Of a DNA stretch of 32,454 bases, positions 30,195 through 32,454 are shown one piece after another. Positions within the stretch are counted from its first letter, which is position 1, and each line of letters opens with the position of its first letter. The notes beneath the pieces were generated by a model, which saw nothing but the letters and a program-made list of their open reading frames with translations, was not told the DNA's origin and made no database searches. Source of the stretch: an uncultured bacterium (lineage in GTDB: Bacteria; Patescibacteriota; Gracilibacteria; Absconditabacterales; Absconditicoccaceae). The translations under genes and the position numbers were made by a program. The stretch covers positions 1 to 32,454 of the forward strand of contig CALCYP010000022.1 in assembly GCA_937906635.1 (NCBI GenBank). The letters are read 5' to 3'.

Positions 30195-30213
30195 TCATGG
30201 GATTCATATCTCT
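30166..30213 (-). terminator. Terminator at the left end of the structured gene-free stretch
   Basis: On the - strand AGAGATAT (30206-30213 read in reverse) pairs with ATATCTCT (30173-30180), with an inner CCC/GGG, and is followed by TTTTTC. It would end a leftward transcript coming from about 30480. Confidence 0.65.
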
Positions 30214-30490
30214 CTCTTACCTTATCTCTTTATCATAGAGGCGACATAGTCTTCGGTATTCAGACAGCGAATCTCACTATATGAAGATGCTATAACGAAT
30301 GATTGGATGGGTAATCATTCTGTATACAGCACCTTGATCTAGAAAGATTCAATCTGTTGTATACCCATCCTAAGAACAGCATTTCTTTAGATTATTCTCA
30401 ATTTCCGCTGTGATTGAAACCTTAGTTGAAAAGCCACACTACTCTACTTTGCACATGATTGCGTGAACTTTGCAGAAGATTAAATAAGAA
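30214..30490 (-). ncRNA. Structured noncoding region, probable RNA (strand uncertain)
   Basis: About 280 bases with no credible ORF on either strand. The central element is an inverted repeat GGATGGGTA (30305-30313) / TACCCATCC (30362-30370) of nine perfect pairs, with CTGTATACAG (30320-30329) and a GATCT/AGATT hairpin inside. Further ATAG-CTTC / GAAG-CTAT pairings lie around 30247-30296. A leftward terminator (30166-30213) suggests a - strand RNA, but a + strand RNA ending at the hairpin 30499-30532 is equally possible. It lies between the early operon and the integrase, so an origin of replication or att-region is an alternative. Confidence 0.4.
30437..30455 (+). repeat. Short direct repeats shared around the integrase, copy 1
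   Basis: CACTACTCTACT (30437-30448) recurs exactly at 31828-31839 and partly (ACTACTCTA) at 30783-30791. Overlapping ACTTTGCACA (30446-30455) recurs exactly at 30754-30763, with ACTTTGCA again at 30467. These repeats on both sides of the integrase gene resemble arm-type sites. Confidence 0.4.
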
Positions 30491-30498
30491 ATTAAGAA

Positions 30499-30532
30499 AA
30501 ACCTATCTGAAATATGCTTTACAGATAGGTTT
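30499..30532. terminator. Bidirectional terminator in the integrase-side intergenic region
   Basis: AAACCTATCTG (30499-30509) and CAGATAGGTTT (30522-30532): 11 perfect pairs, 12-base loop. T5 follows on the - strand; on + only TTTC. Confidence 0.8.
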
Positions 30533-30640
30533 TCTCATTATTTTTGGGCTTAAGCTCTAATTATAAGAGGATACATTGTGCAAACCAAAATTTAACAAGA
30601 TTTAATGAGGTATATCGAATACCTCAAGTACTTACCAACG
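30533..30640 (-). ncRNA. Short noncoding transcript candidate left of the integrase
   Basis: A - strand promoter (30647-30674) and the terminator 30499-30532 frame about 145 nt without an ORF. It contains a 7-base hairpin GAGGTAT (30607-30613) / ATACCTC (30619-30625). It could be a small RNA or an attenuated leader for the early operon. Confidence 0.35.
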
Positions 30641-30646
30641 ATGGAT

Positions 30647-30674
30647 AGTATAATCAAAATTTTTTATTTTGCAA
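30647..30674 (-). promoter_or_regulatory. Leftward promoter candidate
   Basis: On the - strand TTGCAA (30669-30674), 16-base spacer, TATACT (AGTATA at 30647-30652). The + strand from 30675 to the integrase stop at 30798 holds only repeats and A/T-rich spacer. Confidence 0.45.
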
Positions 30675-30753
30675 GTCTTTTTTACACTTTTTTTGCATTT
30701 TACGAAAAAGAGTAGCACTGACCTATTGTTTCAAAGGGTACTTTTTTTTGTAA

Positions 30754-30791
30754 ACTTTGCACAATGAAAATTGTATGAAAGTACTACTCTA
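30754..30791 (+). repeat. Short direct repeats shared around the integrase, copy 2
   Basis: ACTTTGCACA (30754-30763) and ACTACTCTA (30783-30791), the same pair of motifs as at 30437-30455, here just after the integrase stop codon. Confidence 0.4.
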
Positions 30792-30797
30792 TTTATA

Positions 30798-31697
30798 CTA
30801 TATCGTAGGCATCAACTGCTGTGTCTGTTTAATTTTGTTGTTTGATATGTCTAAATATGTTTGTGTTGTTGTAATATTCTTATGTCATAAAAGTTTACTA
30901 ATATAGATTAGTTCTCCTCCTCTATCCAATAGAGTAGTAGCACATGTATGTCTTATCTTATGTGGTCGTGTCTTTTCTACTCATGCTCTTTTACTAGCAT
31001 CAGCAAAGATTTTTTCTACACTGGCTCTTGTTAGTGGATGTCACTTATAATTATTAGCATGGCTTACAAATACATATTGTGATCTAATCTTTAGCCTCCT
31101 CCTTAAAAATAGATATAATTTAATAACTTTGATATAATCAGCATGTAAATATACAAGTCTATTAGTTTGTCATTTTCACATGATCTGGATACTCTCATCT
31201 ATATCTGACACTTTCAAATTACACAATTCAGATACTCTTAATCAGCAATACTGCAATACTAATCACATTGCATAATCTCTCATTCTTGTGATCTCATTCT
31301 TTGTTTGATCATTTCTCATAAACAACAATAATTTCTCCATTTGATCTTGTGGTAATGCTTGGATATGTTTCTCTGGCTCTTTTGCAAAAATTATTCTGTT
31401 GTAATCCATAACATCCAGTCATTTATGAGTACAAAATTTCAAAAAAGCTCTAATTCATGCAAGGTAATTGTTTATAGTCCTTACATCTTTTCCTTTAATC
31501 CTTTGATTTTCTGCAAACTCCTCTACATCTTCTAACTCAATATCACTTGGCACATCCACTCCTCTACTCCCAAATGATATTGCTCTCATACGATTGTCTA
31601 GCAACATACATGATCTAGTATAGCACTTTATAGCACTATCCGAAAAATTACGATTTTTTTTCAACCATTCTCCAAATTCTTTAATAATTAAATACAT
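30798..31697 (-). CDS. Tyrosine recombinase / phage integrase (XerC/D-like)
   Basis: 299 residues, full length. The N-terminal SAM-like core-binding domain (about 1-100) is followed by the catalytic domain with all six residues: Arg154 (CGLRVSEL), Lys175 (IMGKG), His246 and Arg249 (RPHKIRHTCATTLL), His272 (LGHKNITTTQ) and nucleophile Tyr281. It cuts and rejoins DNA for site-specific integration, excision or chromosome dimer resolution. The simple Xer-like layout without an arm-binding domain leaves both phage integrase and host Xer possible. The flanking repeats and nearby phage genes favour an element integrase. Its promoter lies inside an inverted repeat, suggesting tight control. TGA-coded glycines include LAGIRAF. 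Confidence 0.93.
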
Positions 31698-31764
31698 GGT
31701 TATATTTGTAAAAAGATAAAGTATGGTGGCTCTACATCTTTTTACTATCTATTAGTCAACATAA
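31698..31764. other. Integrase leader region
   Basis: A/T-rich leader of the integrase mRNA. No further element recognised; no Shine-Dalgarno sequence stands before the start codon at 31697. Confidence 0.3.
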
Positions 31765-31792
31765 ATTATAAAAATGTCAATACATATTTCAA
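31765..31792 (-). promoter_or_regulatory. Promoter of the integrase gene
   Basis: On the - strand TTGAAA (TTTCAA at 31787-31792), 16-base spacer, perfect TATAAT (ATTATA at 31765-31770), about 70 bases before the start codon. The -35 sits in the centre of the inverted repeat 31773-31809. Confidence 0.65.
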
Positions 31793-31809
31793 AGGTATGT
31801 ACTGACATT
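31773..31809. promoter_or_regulatory. Inverted repeat over the integrase promoter
   Basis: AATGTCAATACATA (31773-31786) and TATGTACTGACATT (31796-31809): 14-base arms with one mismatch and a 9-base centre. The left arm fills the promoter spacer and the centre holds the -35. The layout also resembles a tyrosine-recombinase core site. A related sequence ACATAT-TCC-TTAGAGGTATGT lies at 31924-31943. Confidence 0.6.
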
Positions 31810-31827
31810 GTGATATATGTTGGTTAT

Positions 31828-31839
31828 CACTACTCTACT
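31828..31839 (+). repeat. Short direct repeat shared around the integrase, copy 3
   Basis: CACTACTCTACT, identical to 30437-30448, on the upstream side of the integrase gene. Confidence 0.4.
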
Positions 31840-31851
31840 ATTAGTAAATTT

Positions 31852-31883
31852 TCTCTTGATTTTTAATTATTTTTAGTTATACT
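31852..31883 (+). promoter_or_regulatory. Promoter of a small + strand transcript
   Basis: Third copy of TCTCTTGATTTTTA (31852-31865) with -35 TTGATT (31856-31861), 16-base spacer and TATACT (31878-31883). It points away from the integrase gene. Confidence 0.55.
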
Positions 31884-31889
31884 ACTTAT

Positions 31890-31970
31890 AATAGTTATGT
31901 GCATCTATTCAAAATGCTCTCGGACATATCCTTAGAGGTATGTAAAAAGTTGTCTTACGACAACTTTTTT
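31890..31970 (+). ncRNA. Small noncoding transcript upstream of the integrase
   Basis: About 80 nt between the promoter at 31852 and a strong terminator. There is no ORF. It contains a hairpin ACATATCC / GGTATGT (31924-31943) that repeats the motif of the integrase-promoter inverted repeat, then the terminator stem. Possibly a small regulatory RNA. Confidence 0.45.
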
Positions 31971-31971
31971 T
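31944..31971. terminator. Bidirectional terminator
   Basis: AAAAAGTTGTC (31944-31954), loop TTAC, GACAACTTTTT (31959-31969): 11 pairs. It ends the small + transcript and, on the other strand, the gene that stops at 31970. Confidence 0.88.
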
Positions 31972-32454
31972 ATTTTATTCACAATTTTTTCTTTAACTTT
32001 CTTGCATAGTTTCAGACTTTATAATCTACATGAAATCATTTCTTTCAATTATACTCTAAGTAATATCATGGATTCCTAGAATTTCATTCATTATCAACTG
32101 TTTTTGGATCTCGTTTTATTACTTGTGGTCATTTAAGGTTTATTTCTTCCATAGCAAACTGGTTTTTATATGGGTTTATCTGTTGCTTAAAAGCATCTAT
32201 TCATGTTTTCCTTATTCTCTTTGCTACATAATTCAAATGCTTGATCAATTCGTATTTCTCATCTCTTGTTCAATTCCAGTTGTCTAACCATTTAACTTTC
32301 CACTTAAATTCTCTTATTAGTTTCCTTTTTTCTTTTCCAGTTGGTATATCATTACTAGGTTTTACTGTTACTACTTGTGGTCTTATACTTAAATTACTTA
32401 ATCACATAGTTTTAGATCATCTCGGATCACCTAAAAATTTTCTTTTACCTTTCA
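31970..32454 (-). CDS. Hypothetical protein, 5' end beyond the window
   Basis: At least 160 residues; the start lies past the right edge. Not recognised. Very basic, with KGKRKFLGDPRGSKTMGLSN near the visible N-terminal end, FKWKVKWLDNWNGTRDEKYE and a C-terminal FHVDYKVGNYARKLKKKLGI. TGA is used for Gly at several sites. The high Lys/Arg content and Trp-rich motif suggest nucleic-acid binding, or a secreted protein. It overlaps the terminator that ends it. Confidence 0.6.

Noticed and set aside
29962..30249. + strand ORF of 95 residues
   Set aside because: No family resemblance, no promoter, covers a terminator hairpin and the start of the DUF6291 gene on the other strand.
30214..30490. Retron msr-msd or CRISPR/tracr element
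   Set aside because: No reverse transcriptase and no regularly spaced repeats or Cas genes in the window.
1..32454. Many short ORFs bounded by TGA, such as 9365-9586 and 15446-15853, as separate or broken genes
   Set aside because: They are fragments of continuous genes once TGA is read as Gly; the fragments lie in the same frame and join to family-length proteins.
1..32454. tRNA genes, including a tRNA-Gly(UCA)
   Set aside because: No cloverleaf with a GTTCRA T-loop and CCA end was found by eye in the intergenic regions.

Overview
This AT-rich window only reads sensibly if UGA codes for glycine (genetic code 25). With that code, strings of short broken ORFs join into full-length proteins, and in-frame TGA falls at glycines that are conserved in known families, such as the last Gly of the BrxC P-loop, the helix-capping Gly of HU and the first Gly of the BrxL P-loop. 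UGG is also used, at conserved Trp positions. This points to Candidatus Gracilibacteria (BD1-5/GN02) or Absconditabacteria (SR1), or a virus of one of them. Most starts are plain AAAATG without a Shine-Dalgarno sequence.

Layout. (1) 1-2133, + strand: end of a phage late region, with a tail/receptor-binding protein, two small holin-like membrane proteins and an N-acetylmuramoyl-L-alanine amidase. (2) 2134-3760: a small acidic protein, then on the - strand an anchored acidic protein and a MORN-repeat protein. (3) 3897-5754: a promoter, a structured noncoding transcript of about 400 nt ending in a terminator, then a Ro60/TROVE-like DUF2828 protein with a vWA domain. (4) 5784-8901: small accessory genes (DUF4357, an HD alarmone-hydrolase-like protein, hypotheticals), a 6S-like RNA candidate and HU. 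(5) 9041-12866, + strand: three tandem genes, all with PD-(D/E)XK-type nuclease signatures. (6) 12873-25807, - strand: a complete type I BREX phage-defence operon in canonical order brxA-brxB-brxC-pglX-pglZ-brxL, with a promoter and a palindrome upstream. (7) 26052-29995, - strand: DUF4313, ADP-ribosylglycohydrolase, and an early phage-type operon (DUF6291 replication-type protein, hypotheticals, an ssDNA-annealing-like protein). (8) 30166-32454: a gene-poor structured stretch, a complete tyrosine recombinase whose promoter is overlaid by an inverted repeat, a small + strand transcript, and a partial unknown gene at the edge.

Tail and lysis genes at one end, replication, annealing and integrase genes at the other, and BREX with nucleases in the middle suggest a temperate phage or prophage carrying a defence island, all translated in the UGA-Gly code. 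Three noncoding transcripts (about 3937, 8040 and 31890) are each preceded by the identical 14-mer TCTCTTGATTTTTA, which contains the -35 element; this hints at a shared, specialised promoter class.
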